A stretch of 58,161 nucleotides of DNA, taken from the IMG/VR virus record IMGVR_UViG_3300049048_000078, positions 1 to 58,161 of that record; one strand, 5' to 3'. Source of the DNA: a virus. The number at the start of each line of letters is the position of its first letter. Position 1 is the first letter of the stretch. The position numbers were made by a program, and so were the translations under genes. The notes beneath the pieces were generated by a model that was not told the DNA's origin, did not search any database, and was given only the letters and a program-made list of their open reading frames with translations. Shown here piece by piece: positions 6,677-14,729 of the stretch.

Positions 6677-7311
6677 GCTGGTGCTCCAAGCCGCCATGTG
6701 CGGCAGATCTCATCGTTGGAATCGCCTCGGAGCTGCAGCCCCGGCAGGACGGTGGAAACGCCTCGGACCGTGCCCCGGTTCCAGCGCGTGTTCTCGCGGC
6801 AGGCGCCCAGCCAGTCCCCCGCGTTGGCCTTGCGGCGCATCGTGCTATCGAAGAAGTTGCCCTCGCCCTTGTTGTGCAGGAAGTCGAGGAAGGTGGCCTG
6901 TTGGAATGGGTCGTAGGTTTTCCAGTACGTGAGCAGCCGCGATGCCTCCACCTCGTAGCCGAGGTAACGGCGCTTCTCCAATCGGTAGCAATCGGCTGGG
7001 CTATAGGTGCGCCCTGCCACCACCTCAGGCCCGGTCAGGCCGTTGCAGACAGTGAGCGGCTGGCCCCTGCCAAGCTTGTCCACGTAGGGCGTTCCGATGT
7101 GGCGATTGCTGGATTCGTAGAAGTTCGCCATGACCATCGCGATGCGGATGGCGTCGGAGACATCGGGGTCAGCGGCCACGGCCTGGATGTAGGTGTTGTT
7201 TTGCGCCTCGCGGGTCGCTGCCTCGTCAACAAAATGGGCCCCTACCCCGGCACCGATCAGCAGCGCCAAAGCGTTGATGCTGGTGCGCAGCTGGGCGGGG
7301 ACTTTGCTCAT
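6673..7311 (-). CDS. Phage endolysin, GH24-type lysozyme with N-terminal anchor
   Basis: 212 residues. Lysozyme-type endolysins cut the glycan strands of peptidoglycan. The likely catalytic set is Glu66 in NFYESSNR, Asp78 in YVDKLGRG and Thr87 in LTVCNG, in the order of the GH24 E-D-T triad but with longer spacing than in T4 lysozyme. A hydrophobic segment at residues 12-27 (INALALLIGAGVGAHF) could act as a SAR-type anchor or signal, so export may not need a large holin hole. The C-terminal half has WLGACRENTRWNRG, typical of the RrrD/R-like branch. It overlaps the holin gene by four bases. Confidence 0.88.
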   Translation of the reverse strand: MSKVPAQLRTSINALALLIGAGVGAHFVDEAATREAQNNTYIQAVAADPDVSDAIRIAMVMANFYESSNRHIGTPYVDKLGRGQPLTVCNGLTGPEVVAGRTYSPADCYRLEKRRYLGYEVEASRLLTYWKTYDPFQQATFLDFLHNKGEGNFFDSTMRRKANAGDWLGACRENTRWNRGTVRGVSTVLPGLQLRGDSNDEICRTWRLGAPA

Positions 7312-7631
7312 GGCTCATCCCCAAGCGCGCCAAGGTCGGTGTCGCTGTGGTGAATGGGCACACCGGTGGCGCGCATCAGTTCCATGCGCAGCTGCCTCTC
7401 GCTGTCCCTGCGCTGGGACTCGATCTCTCGGCGCCGGTCCTCGGCCGCCAGGCGCTTGTTGGCCTCGCGTTTGTAGTACCAGGTGATCAGCAGACCAATT
7501 ACTGCTACGGCAGCGCCTACGAAGGTGGCGATGTCAGCCGCTGATAGCTTTCCCACGACCGCGACAGAGCCGCCAAGGATCGTTGTCTTGTTGCCGGCGG
7601 CGCCGATGGCTTCGAGGGTTTCGGTTTTCAT
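7308..7631 (-). CDS. Putative holin
   Basis: 107 residues. It carries a hydrophobic span (AADIATFVGAAVAVIGLLIT, about residues 31-52), a weaker hydrophobic stretch before it (TILGGSVAVVG), and a long charged C-terminal helix (REANKRLAAEDRRREIESQ). That is the usual shape of small class II/III holins directly upstream of the endolysin. It is the first gene after copy 1 of the two-box late element, whose B box ends within a few bases of its ATG. Confidence 0.8.
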   Translation of the reverse strand: MKTETLEAIGAAGNKTTILGGSVAVVGKLSAADIATFVGAAVAVIGLLITWYYKREANKRLAAEDRRREIESQRRDSERQLRMELMRATGVPIHHSDTDLGALGDEP

Positions 7632-7633
7632 GA

Positions 7634-7681
7634 GCCCGGAGTGTTCCGGGCGGGTGGTGTTCCAGCGAACCCTACTGGGGG
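7634..7681 (-). promoter_or_regulatory. Two-box late element, copy 1
   Basis: Minus-strand box A CCCCCAGTAGGGTTCGC (7665-7681) and box B GGAACACT (7640-7647) are separated by 17 bases and lie just before the holin ATG. The TAG inside box A is the stop codon of the upstream gene. Box B sits in a CCGGA/TCCGG hairpin. Six more copies occur in the late region. Confidence 0.75.
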
Positions 7682-8040
7682 TTGTTCTGCGTGGCGCGCG
7701 ACGTGAATCTCGGCTCGTTGGGCGGGTGGTATTCCGTGGGGTAGTTCTTCCGCGCGAACTCCTTGATGTAGGCGTTGCGGCAGTGGCCCGGCCCCTGCCA
7801 GAAGAACAGCAGATCAATCGGCCGCATGAACAGCCGCCCGAACACCTTGCCATCGCGGTGCGCGCGGTAGCAGCGGGCACTGAGGGTTTCGTCGGCGTAG
7901 CTGATGGTGCCGTCCAAAGGCGGGATCAGTGCGTTCGCGAGCTGGTCAACGGAGATGAATACCTGCTCGCCGTAGGCCCGCAGCAGCGACAGAGCACGCT
8001 TAAGCCGCGTCTGCTGCGGCGTTAAACTGGATACCTGCAT
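7672..8040 (-). CDS. Hypothetical phage protein
   Basis: 122 residues. It begins with a helical domain (MQVSSLTPQQTRLKRALSLL) and continues with VFISVDQLANALIPPLDG and a basic FGRLFMRPIDLLFFWQGPGH segment. No known family, membrane span or signal. Its stop codon is formed by box A of the late element, and its start lies inside the 3' end of the DUF4376-like gene. Position between fibre genes and holin suggests a tail-assembly or late accessory role. Confidence 0.6.
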   Translation of the reverse strand: MQVSSLTPQQTRLKRALSLLRAYGEQVFISVDQLANALIPPLDGTISYADETLSARCYRAHRDGKVFGRLFMRPIDLLFFWQGPGHCRNAYIKEFARKNYPTEYHPPNEPRFTSRATQNNPQ

Positions 8041-8479
8041 CGAGGGCCTCCTCTTCGATAGATGGCGGCCAGCCGCCGGTGTAGTCGTAGCTGCCGGGAT
8101 CCGCGCTGGCTTCCATGGCCATGCGGTGGACCTCGGCGGCGGTGAAGATCGCGGTATCGCTGGCGGCCGTGGCCATGACGATGCCTTGCGCCAGGGCGGG
8201 CGTCATGGTCACGAACACGGGCGGGGGCGTGAAGGTGAGCGTTTTCCACTGCAGCCCGGCGGGGATGTTGCTGCCCAGAAGCACCAGGCCGAGTTGCTGC
8301 GTGCGGCTTTTCTGGTCGCTGTGGAACCAGTGCGCACCTACCTTCACGCCCAGCGCGGCGCGGCGGTCACGCTCGGCTTTGATCGCCTCCCACACTTGGG
8401 CGGCAGGCGTGAGTTGCGGCCCGCTGGGGAAGCGGACAATGACCAGCCCGCCAACGGTCTCGGTGATCGGCTGCGTCAT
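8000..8479 (-). CDS. DUF4376-type tail-associated protein
   Basis: 159 residues. The core reads AIKAERDRRAALGVKVGAHW then FHSDQKSRTQQLGLVLLG, the DUF4376 signature found next to, or fused to, phage tail fibre genes. The C-terminal half contains FVTMTPALAQGIVMATAASD and a helix with EVHRMAMEASADPG. Probably a tail-fibre assembly or tip protein. Start set by a four-base overlap with the preceding gene. Confidence 0.75.
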   Translation of the reverse strand: MTQPITETVGGLVIVRFPSGPQLTPAAQVWEAIKAERDRRAALGVKVGAHWFHSDQKSRTQQLGLVLLGSNIPAGLQWKTLTFTPPPVFVTMTPALAQGIVMATAASDTAIFTAAEVHRMAMEASADPGSYDYTGGWPPSIEEEALDAGIQFNAAADAA

Positions 8480-9102
8480 GCCACGCTCCGCAGGTGGTGA
8501 GCGACAAATGCGCTGGCGTGGCTGACGGTGGCTGTGTTGGTGACCCACACCTGCAGCGACCGGCGGAAATGCACCCCAGCAGGGTCCGGCACGGCTGTCC
8601 TGACCGCATTCGTCCCATCGCCGGGCGTTGCGGCGTACCCTAGCGCGATGAGCGCAACGCTCGCCGTGTAGGTGTCGGTCTGATCCAGCACGTTGCGCCC
8701 GTCCACCTCGATTTCCACGCGAGTCGTTCCCGTCGCTCCTTTCCAGAGCATCAGATAGCCGAGTGCCCCACGGCCGGTGACCGAAAGCACCGATGTGCGT
8801 GTGCCAACGGCAAGCGCCCCAAAGGTGCTTTTGGTGGCATTGGTCGCAATCTGGCCTGGAGTGGCGCCAGACGCGGCTAAGGCCGCAGCTTGCAGGGCAA
8901 CCGTGCGCTCATAGCTGCGCGCCACGTAGTTGGTCACATCGTCGGCAGGGTCAGTGGTGCTGCCGGTAGTGGCTGCATTCCGCTGGTACACCTCTTTGTC
9001 TGCGGGCGAGGTTACCCACTGCCATGCCGCTTGCTGGGCCGCACCGCTCACCCACAGCGGCGGCTGCAGCCCGTAGAAGCCTGCGCCTACGTATTTGGTC
9101 AT
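8476..9102 (-). CDS. Tail fibre or baseplate-like structural protein
   Basis: 208 residues, from the ATG at 9102. It begins MTKYVGAGFYGLQPPLWVSG and has a beta-rich C-terminal half (SVLSVTGRGALGYLMLWKGA, TTRVEIEVDGRNVL). No catalytic motif is visible. Small non-enzymatic beta proteins of this form commonly occur at fibre tips. The ATG overlaps the TAA of the fibre gene upstream, so both are made together. Confidence 0.6.
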   Translation of the reverse strand: MTKYVGAGFYGLQPPLWVSGAAQQAAWQWVTSPADKEVYQRNAATTGSTTDPADDVTNYVARSYERTVALQAAALAASGATPGQIATNATKSTFGALAVGTRTSVLSVTGRGALGYLMLWKGATGTTRVEIEVDGRNVLDQTDTYTASVALIALGYAATPGDGTNAVRTAVPDPAGVHFRRSLQVWVTNTATVSHASAFVAHHLRSVA

Positions 9103-9824
9103 TACGCGATCACCGTGGCGCGGTATTGGCCGGAGCTGGGCGCCGTGCCGAACGTGAGCTGCACCGTGTTGACGCCGTTGGCAACCCAATCCACCAACAC
9201 CCCGGCGTTGCTGGACACTTCTTTCACGCTGACAGCAACGTCCTGTGTATTCAGGTTGTGCGTGACGGTGATCGTGGTGGAACTGCCGTCGCCAACGTTG
9301 GCCGAGTACTTGCGGGCCGTGACTGCGGGGTCCACGGAGATAACGCCGCCGGAAATGCCGATGCCGTTGCCGGCCGTGTAACTGGTGCCGCCGCCCACTT
9401 GCGCCCAGACCAGAGCGGTGGTGCCGATAGTCACAGGGCCGTCCGTGGTCATGTTCCACTGGCTGTTTCCGTTGGTTGTGCCTTCGGATACAAACACAGC
9501 GGCCCCGACCACCTCGCTGGCCAAGTCGAAGTCCGCAGCGCGGCTCCAAGCACCCGAGGCAGCTACGTAAATTCCGTTGTCGGCGCCGGTGCTTTGGTTC
9601 TTGACCAGCACGCGGTCCCCGGCGATCACGCTCACGCCGTCGATCGTCTGCGCGCCCGACAGGGTGATGTTGGCCGTGGTGGCAGCGCGCACGGGGTCTT
9701 TCCACTTCCAGCCCTGCACAGCGGCGTCGAGCTGGGCTTTGGTCACTGCGTCTTGTGCACTGGTGCCATCGGCCAGGTTGGAGACCTTGAAGCCGTTGGC
9801 GTCGAGGGTGTTGGTGATTTTCAT
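9102..9824 (-). CDS. Phage tail fibre-like protein
   Basis: 240 residues, start at Met 9824 (MKITNTLDANGFKVSNLADG). It contains the common fibre module DGVSVIAGDRVLVKNQSTGA followed by DNGIYVAASGAWSRAADFD, known in many tail fibre and decoration proteins. The C-terminal part, SYTAGNGIGISGGVISVDP, resembles trimeric fibre shafts. The role is adsorption or fibre assembly. Which host structure is bound cannot be told. Confidence 0.8.
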   Translation of the reverse strand: MKITNTLDANGFKVSNLADGTSAQDAVTKAQLDAAVQGWKWKDPVRAATTANITLSGAQTIDGVSVIAGDRVLVKNQSTGADNGIYVAASGAWSRAADFDLASEVVGAAVFVSEGTTNGNSQWNMTTDGPVTIGTTALVWAQVGGGTSYTAGNGIGISGGVISVDPAVTARKYSANVGDGSSTTITVTHNLNTQDVAVSVKEVSSNAGVLVDWVANGVNTVQLTFGTAPSSGQYRATVIA

Positions 9825-9834
9825 GGTCGGATCC

Positions 9835-10170
9835 TCAGTTGAAATAGGCCTTGCCCGCGATGGCACCGCCGTGAGTGATTTGCACGATGTTTTCGTCCAC
9901 CCAGGTCACATCGCCAAACACCTGGCGCCCAAGGGTGTCCACAACAGAAACTGAGGGGTAACGCCCCAGGTTGTGCGCAGCGGTCCAGATTGCGAGCGGG
10001 ATGGCTTGTGTGTGCGTGTAGGTGCTGCCACCACCGGGGCCAGGCGGTCCAGGCGGGCCCTGCTCCGCAGCAGTCACGATCTCGATGACCTCGACTTCCT
10101 CAAGCAGGATCTCATCCGCAACCTCTTGCGTCAGGATCTGGACGTCCTCGACAACAACCAGGTCGGTCAT
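9835..10170 (-). CDS. Small tail protein with collagen-like linker
   Basis: 111 residues. An acidic beta-rich N-terminus (TDLVVVEDVQILTQEVADEI) leads to a short collagen-type linker (QGPPGPPGPGGG), then a C-terminal domain beginning IWTAAHNLGRYPSVSVVDTL and containing VTWVDENIVQITHGGAIAGK. The AHNLGRYPSVxVVD pattern ends many phage fibres and neck proteins. Likely a trimeric virion appendage. Confidence 0.72.
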   Translation of the reverse strand: MTDLVVVEDVQILTQEVADEILLEEVEVIEIVTAAEQGPPGPPGPGGGSTYTHTQAIPLAIWTAAHNLGRYPSVSVVDTLGRQVFGDVTWVDENIVQITHGGAIAGKAYFN

Positions 10171-10526
10171 GGCCGCGTCACCTCTGGCGAGACGGACACC
10201 GAACCTTCGGCCAAGCGGGTCACCTCCCCGCTCGGGTGCTCGATTTCCAGGTCGTAAACGCCGCCGTCCCAGGTGATCCCGGCCGTGTCCTCGTCGCTCA
10301 CGTAGAGGTCGACCGTGCCGGCCGCGCCCCCCAACGTGATGCGGTCGTTGTCGGTCGTGAGGCTCAGAAGTGGCGTTTCGGATTCGACTTCGGCGCGCAC
10401 CTGCATGCGTGCAGTGCAGCCGGTGAGGTCCACTGGCACTGCAGGCGTGCCGGCCTTCCACGTGAGCCGCTTGCGGAACGTGGCGCCCTGGTAGATCGTG
10501 AACTTGAGCTTGGCCGGCTTGGTCAT
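10167..10526 (-). CDS. BppU/DUF2479-like N-terminal-type tail protein
   Basis: 119 residues from Met 10526. The start KLKFTIYQGATFRKRLTWKA, followed by PVDLTGCTARMQVRAEVESE and an ending with GGVYDLEIEHPSGEVTRL, matches small phage baseplate or tail adaptor proteins with an immunoglobulin-like fold. It is the first gene after copy 2 of the late element, starting two bases from the B box region. The longer possible start (10553) would lie inside the element. Confidence 0.7.
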   Translation of the reverse strand: MTKPAKLKFTIYQGATFRKRLTWKAGTPAVPVDLTGCTARMQVRAEVESETPLLSLTTDNDRITLGGAAGTVDLYVSDEDTAGITWDGGVYDLEIEHPSGEVTRLAEGSVSVSPEVTRP

Positions 10527-10527
10527 G

Positions 10528-10576
10528 CCCCGCAGTGTCCCGATGCAGGACAAGCGGGGCGAACCCTACTGGGGGG
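10528..10576 (-). promoter_or_regulatory. Two-box late element, copy 2
   Basis: Minus-strand box A CCCCCCAGTAGGGTTCGC (10559-10576) and box B GGGACACT (10534-10541) are 17 bases apart, directly before the ATG at 10526 and 7 bases after the stop of the 604-residue gene. Confidence 0.75.
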
Positions 10577-10582
10577 CTTCGA

Positions 10583-12397
10583 TCAGGCGTTGACCACCTG
10601 AGTCAGGCTGGCGGACCCGCTGATGCTGGCCGAGGTGTTCACGATGTTCCAGGCCGAAGCGACGTTCTGCGACATCACCTGGGCACCGACCTTCGCTGCG
10701 TCGAGGCGGGCATCGTTGGTGTGCATCACCGCATCCTGGTTGATCTTGGCCGTCTGCAGCACGATCGAGCGCGCGCTCTCGTACTGCTTCATGTTGGCCT
10801 CCCACATGCGGGCATAGAGTTCGGCCTGGGCCTGGCTGGCCGTGACGCCGATCTTGTAGCCGTCGACCAGGATGTTCGACTGCCGGGCCGCCGCTTCCAC
10901 GCGCGCGCTTTCGGCAGAGATCAGAGAGCGGAAGCCCTCCCACTCCAGGCCCTTAGCGGACACCATGGCCTGGAACTGGGCCACCTGGACACGTGCGCGC
11001 TCTGCCTGCGCGCCAGCCTTCGCGCTGTAGGCCTGCGCCTGGGTGCGGTAGCCGTCCAGCAGCAGAGAGTCGGCGCTGATCTTCGCCTTGTGCAGTTCGA
11101 CCTTCGACATCTCGGCATTGGTCACGGCCACGAAGGCTTTCACCTGCTCGCCGGCCGTGGCCATGCGAGTGCGCTCCAGCTCCACCAGCGTCTGGGCGGC
11201 GCTGACCTGAGCTTTGAAAATCTCCACGTTCGCCATGGCCCCTTCGATCTGCACCTTGTACTGCTGGACCAGCGCGGTGTTGATCTGCGCCTTGAGTTCT
11301 TCGGCCTGCAGTAGCGCCTTGAACACCTCGACCTTGGAGAGCTCGGATTTGATCAGCGTGTCGTAGGCGCTGGCGTAGGCTTGATAGCCCGCGAGCAGGG
11401 CCTTGTAATGCTCCACCGAGCTGTTGAAGACCTGGATCTCGTTTTCTGCGAGCGCCTTGGCGGCCTCGAAAGCCAGCAATTCGATCTTGTAGGCGTGCTC
11501 CAGCAGCTGGGACTCCAGGCCGATGGCCGAGTCAATGGCGTGCTTGAGGTTGTCCTGCTCCAGCTCGGCCTGCTTGATGGCGATGTCCCGCGAGAGGCCG
11601 GAGAGCTTGTCGTAGTACTCGCGCTGCGCGTCTGCCAGCTGGCCTGCGAGGACGCCCGACGGGAGCGGGTAGCCCAGCGCCTCAGCGCCGCGCATCACTT
11701 CCGCCTGCCGCGCCAGCGCGATCTGCGTTTCCCGGTCACGGCCTCGATCAAAAATGGCTTGTTCAACGACGGGGTTGAGGCCGGTGCCACCCTGCAGGCG
11801 GGACGCGATCAGGGCCTTCACGCTGTCCATCAGCTGGGATGCGTACCCCGGCCCCCGGGTGTACTGCAGCTTGGTGGGCGCGAGGATGCTCAGCTCCGGG
11901 ATTTCGTCGAGCTTGTCGAGCCAGTCTTCGTGCAGGTTGATGCCCCCAAAGGTGTGCGTGGTCAGCGACAGCAATTCCGGCGTGTCGGGCAGCACAACGG
12001 CAGGCGCATCGGGCACGGCCACGTCCCGAATTTCGGGCAGCGTGGGCACGGTGCCGAAGTTCACTTCGGGCGCTGGGCCCGCGGTCAGGGTCGGGACCGG
12101 CACATCGAAATCATCGATCTGCACCGCGCCCAGCGTTTCATTGAAGGCGGAGGGAACGGCCCCGGGCACGTTGAACGCGATCTCCGGTACCGTGGGCATG
12201 TTGGGGATGCTGGCCAGGGTCGGCGCTGGCAGCGTCTGCCAGGTCACGCTCACGGTGGGTGGCGCGTAGATGCTCGCGTTCAGCTTGTCGATGAACGTGC
12301 CCATCTGGTCTTTGGCGGACTCCGCGAGTTCCACCGATCGGTTGTAGGCATCCTCGACGATGGATGCTGGGCCGTCAAAATCGAGTGCCATGGTCAT
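10583..12397 (-). CDS. Large helical virion protein of unknown function
   Basis: 604 residues. The N-terminal 170 residues are rich in Pro and beta segments (PTVSVTWQTLPAPTLASIPN, VPDAPAVVLPDTPELL). The remainder is almost wholly alpha-helical, with long Ala/Glu/Lys/Gln runs such as SKVEVFKALLQAEELKAQIN and AQVSAAQTLVELERTRMATA, predicting an extended coiled coil. No enzyme motif. Its place among tail genes suggests a tail-tube, fibre-shaft or ejected virion protein. The ATG overlaps the preceding stop (ATGA). An ATG two codons later is possible. Confidence 0.65.
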   Translation of the reverse strand: MTMALDFDGPASIVEDAYNRSVELAESAKDQMGTFIDKLNASIYAPPTVSVTWQTLPAPTLASIPNMPTVPEIAFNVPGAVPSAFNETLGAVQIDDFDVPVPTLTAGPAPEVNFGTVPTLPEIRDVAVPDAPAVVLPDTPELLSLTTHTFGGINLHEDWLDKLDEIPELSILAPTKLQYTRGPGYASQLMDSVKALIASRLQGGTGLNPVVEQAIFDRGRDRETQIALARQAEVMRGAEALGYPLPSGVLAGQLADAQREYYDKLSGLSRDIAIKQAELEQDNLKHAIDSAIGLESQLLEHAYKIELLAFEAAKALAENEIQVFNSSVEHYKALLAGYQAYASAYDTLIKSELSKVEVFKALLQAEELKAQINTALVQQYKVQIEGAMANVEIFKAQVSAAQTLVELERTRMATAGEQVKAFVAVTNAEMSKVELHKAKISADSLLLDGYRTQAQAYSAKAGAQAERARVQVAQFQAMVSAKGLEWEGFRSLISAESARVEAAARQSNILVDGYKIGVTASQAQAELYARMWEANMKQYESARSIVLQTAKINQDAVMHTNDARLDAAKVGAQVMSQNVASAWNIVNTSASISGSASLTQVVNA

Positions 12398-12831
12398 ACC
12401 CTCCGGGTTTTGGATTCGCGCATCAGGACCTCGATGCGATCAATGGTGAAGGCTTGGCCGTCGGGCTTTCTGAAGCCGAAGCCGAGGTAGTTCTCGCGGA
12501 TGCCGCGCCCCGGCTGGCAGCGGGACTGCCCAGGGCTGCGGACAGGGAACGAATAGGTCCAGTTCTGCGTTTCTCCGAAGACCGTGGCCTCAGCGGCGCC
12601 GGCCCCCTCCATGGAGAAATACAGCATCTCGACGTGCTTCTTCAGGGTGCTTTCTCGCAACGGAACCGGCGTCTTGATCTCGCCCACGATGGGCGCGTCG
12701 AGATCGGTGTCGCCACCGAGCAGGAACAGCCCCGTCGCCCCGCCCGCGTGGGTAGGCGTGATGCTCTGGAAATCGAAGTTCGAGTACTCAGTGACCGCGG
12801 CGCTGAGCGTATTCATGACGATGGCGTTCAT
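12394..12831 (-). CDS. Hypothetical tail-region protein
   Basis: 145 residues. It has a beta-rich composition (SAAVTEYSNFDFQSITPTHA, TGLFLLGGDTDLDAPIVGEI) and a basic C-terminus (FTIDRIEVLMRESKTRR). No family recognised. Overlaps neighbours at both ends by four bases, so it is made in fixed order with the tail proteins and is probably a structural or assembly component. Confidence 0.6.
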   Translation of the reverse strand: MNAIVMNTLSAAVTEYSNFDFQSITPTHAGGATGLFLLGGDTDLDAPIVGEIKTPVPLRESTLKKHVEMLYFSMEGAGAAEATVFGETQNWTYSFPVRSPGQSRCQPGRGIRENYLGFGFRKPDGQAFTIDRIEVLMRESKTRRV

Positions 12832-14729
12832 ACGGACAGGAGGTGGTTGTCGGACAGGGCTTTGATCTCCAGCCCGCCCGGGATTGAAAGGATGTCGCTC
12901 AGCTCTCTGGCGCCGGTGTCATCCACGACGAACACCCAGCTGCGCAGCACCTCGCGGGAGATGGCGGCCAGCTTCAGGAGGTTGACGACCAGCGCCCCCG
13001 TGAGCGGATCGGCAGCGGCGAAGGTCGAGAACGATGCGTTGTCGTCCTCCGGCACTGGTATTTCCAGCACCTGGGTGCCGTCGAACCGCACAAGGATCTG
13101 GGCGGAATAGAACTCGGAAGTGCTGAAGGCGAAGGTGCTTTCTTCAGGCGGCCGGGCGGGATCAGCGTCTGCCCAAATCTTCACTCCCGTCGTGACCGTC
13201 GCGCTCTTCACGCGGCGCGTGATCGAGAACCGCGTGATCGGATCGAAGAAGATGAAAGTGGAACCACCGCCCCCAGCGCTGGGCACTTCATAGAGGTAGG
13301 TGCCGGTCGTGGCATAAGTCACTCCCCCGCCGCTGACGCTGGTTTCCGTGTCCACGTAGTCGATGTTTTCGCGGAACTCGGCGAGCGGCGTCGTGAAGGC
13401 GACCCCGTCGATGACCAGCGTATTGCCGGGGCGATAGTTCGTCACGCGCCTGCGAAAGGTGCGCGTCGCCACCGAGCTGGTGACGCCCCCGTCGACCATC
13501 TGGTACACCGCGCGCCGGACATCGAGGTCGTCTCGGTCCTGGGTTCGGGTCGATGTGAACGCCTCGATCTCCACGTTCTGCCCTCGGAGATCAAATCCCC
13601 CTCCGCCGGTCCTGCTCCACGAGTTCGCGCCGACCTGGCGGTGATAGCTGTCCAGGTAGGTCACGAATGTGCCCGTGTACCCAGGCGGGACGACAGGCGG
13701 CTCGTTGTACGAAGTCCCGCCCGTCTCCTCCGTGGGCGTTCCGCTGACCGTGGCCGCTTTGGGCACCAGCGACGTGATGGTCAAGGAGGTGTCCGTGACG
13801 GCCAAATCGACGACAGCCGAGTCCCCGCCGCGCGAGAACATCATGCGGATCGTGTTCCCGTCAGCGCTGAAGGAGACTGAGGTCCTCACCGGTACATAGT
13901 CGTCCGGCACATCCAGCGTCGCGATGAGCTCGCCCACGGGTGACGTGCTGCTGGGCTCGTAAGGCCCGCCGTAGAGCTGCAGCTTGTGCGGTTCTTCAGA
14001 GCCAGGATCCATCAGCACCGGGACGAGCTGCATGGCCCAGGTCGTGTTGGCCGACGAGCGCCGGGCGAAAGGGATGCTCCCGATTTCGCTGCGAAACGTG
14101 GCCACGGCTTGCATGTTGCGGAAGACGAACGAGTTCTCGTCGTACACCCCGTACTGGTAGGCGGCAGCGTTGATGCCGAGCATCCCAGGGCCCCAGGCCG
14201 GCAGGTTCTCGATGGTGTCGCCCGCAATGCCCACAAAGTAACTGGCCCCAGAGCTGTTGCTGAAAACCGCCTTCCCGCCGGAGAACCCGTTCACCTTGCG
14301 CGCTCTCCACTTACCGGTGCAGACCCGCGTTCCCTTGCGGACTTCAGGGGTCAGCACATAGGGCTGCGGCGTGTTCTCGGTGCCCGACAGGATGTGCCCT
14401 GGCACTGCGCCCCCCGCCATGGTCGTGAACACGATGCCGATACCGCTGCTGCGCTGGGCGTCGTCCCCCGGCCGGGTTTGCACGGTCACGTGCGGGGTGT
14501 TCCCGATGATCGCCATGGTGTACGGTGACCCATCTGGCAGCAGGCCCTGCTCATTGGGGTTCGGCACCACAGATAGCCGGGCGCGCTCGCGAAACGAGGC
14601 GTAGGCGCCCTGCAGCTGCGCGGCCTGGACCGGAGTCAGCGGGGGGCCGTAGACGATGAGGCGTGCTGGCACCTGCCCGGTGATCGGGTTGCCTTGAGCG
14701 GTCAACGAGTAGGGGTTCCACGGCCTCAT
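12828..14729 (-). CDS. Large tail protein of unknown function
   Basis: 633 residues from the ATG at 14729 (MRPWNPYSLTAQGNPITGQV). The frame is open another 1.2 kb upstream, but that part is the shadow of the next gene, and an ATGA overlap fixes the true start. The protein is dominated by beta strands and Gly/Ser/Thr turns (SVSFSADGNTIRMMFSRGGD, SVSGGGVTYATTGTYLYEVP) without enzyme motifs. This suggests a large tail-tip or receptor-binding component. Function cannot be named from sequence. Confidence 0.65.
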   Translation of the reverse strand: MRPWNPYSLTAQGNPITGQVPARLIVYGPPLTPVQAAQLQGAYASFRERARLSVVPNPNEQGLLPDGSPYTMAIIGNTPHVTVQTRPGDDAQRSSGIGIVFTTMAGGAVPGHILSGTENTPQPYVLTPEVRKGTRVCTGKWRARKVNGFSGGKAVFSNSSGASYFVGIAGDTIENLPAWGPGMLGINAAAYQYGVYDENSFVFRNMQAVATFRSEIGSIPFARRSSANTTWAMQLVPVLMDPGSEEPHKLQLYGGPYEPSSTSPVGELIATLDVPDDYVPVRTSVSFSADGNTIRMMFSRGGDSAVVDLAVTDTSLTITSLVPKAATVSGTPTEETGGTSYNEPPVVPPGYTGTFVTYLDSYHRQVGANSWSRTGGGGFDLRGQNVEIEAFTSTRTQDRDDLDVRRAVYQMVDGGVTSSVATRTFRRRVTNYRPGNTLVIDGVAFTTPLAEFRENIDYVDTETSVSGGGVTYATTGTYLYEVPSAGGGGSTFIFFDPITRFSITRRVKSATVTTGVKIWADADPARPPEESTFAFSTSEFYSAQILVRFDGTQVLEIPVPEDDNASFSTFAAADPLTGALVVNLLKLAAISREVLRSWVFVVDDTGARELSDILSIPGGLEIKALSDNHLLSV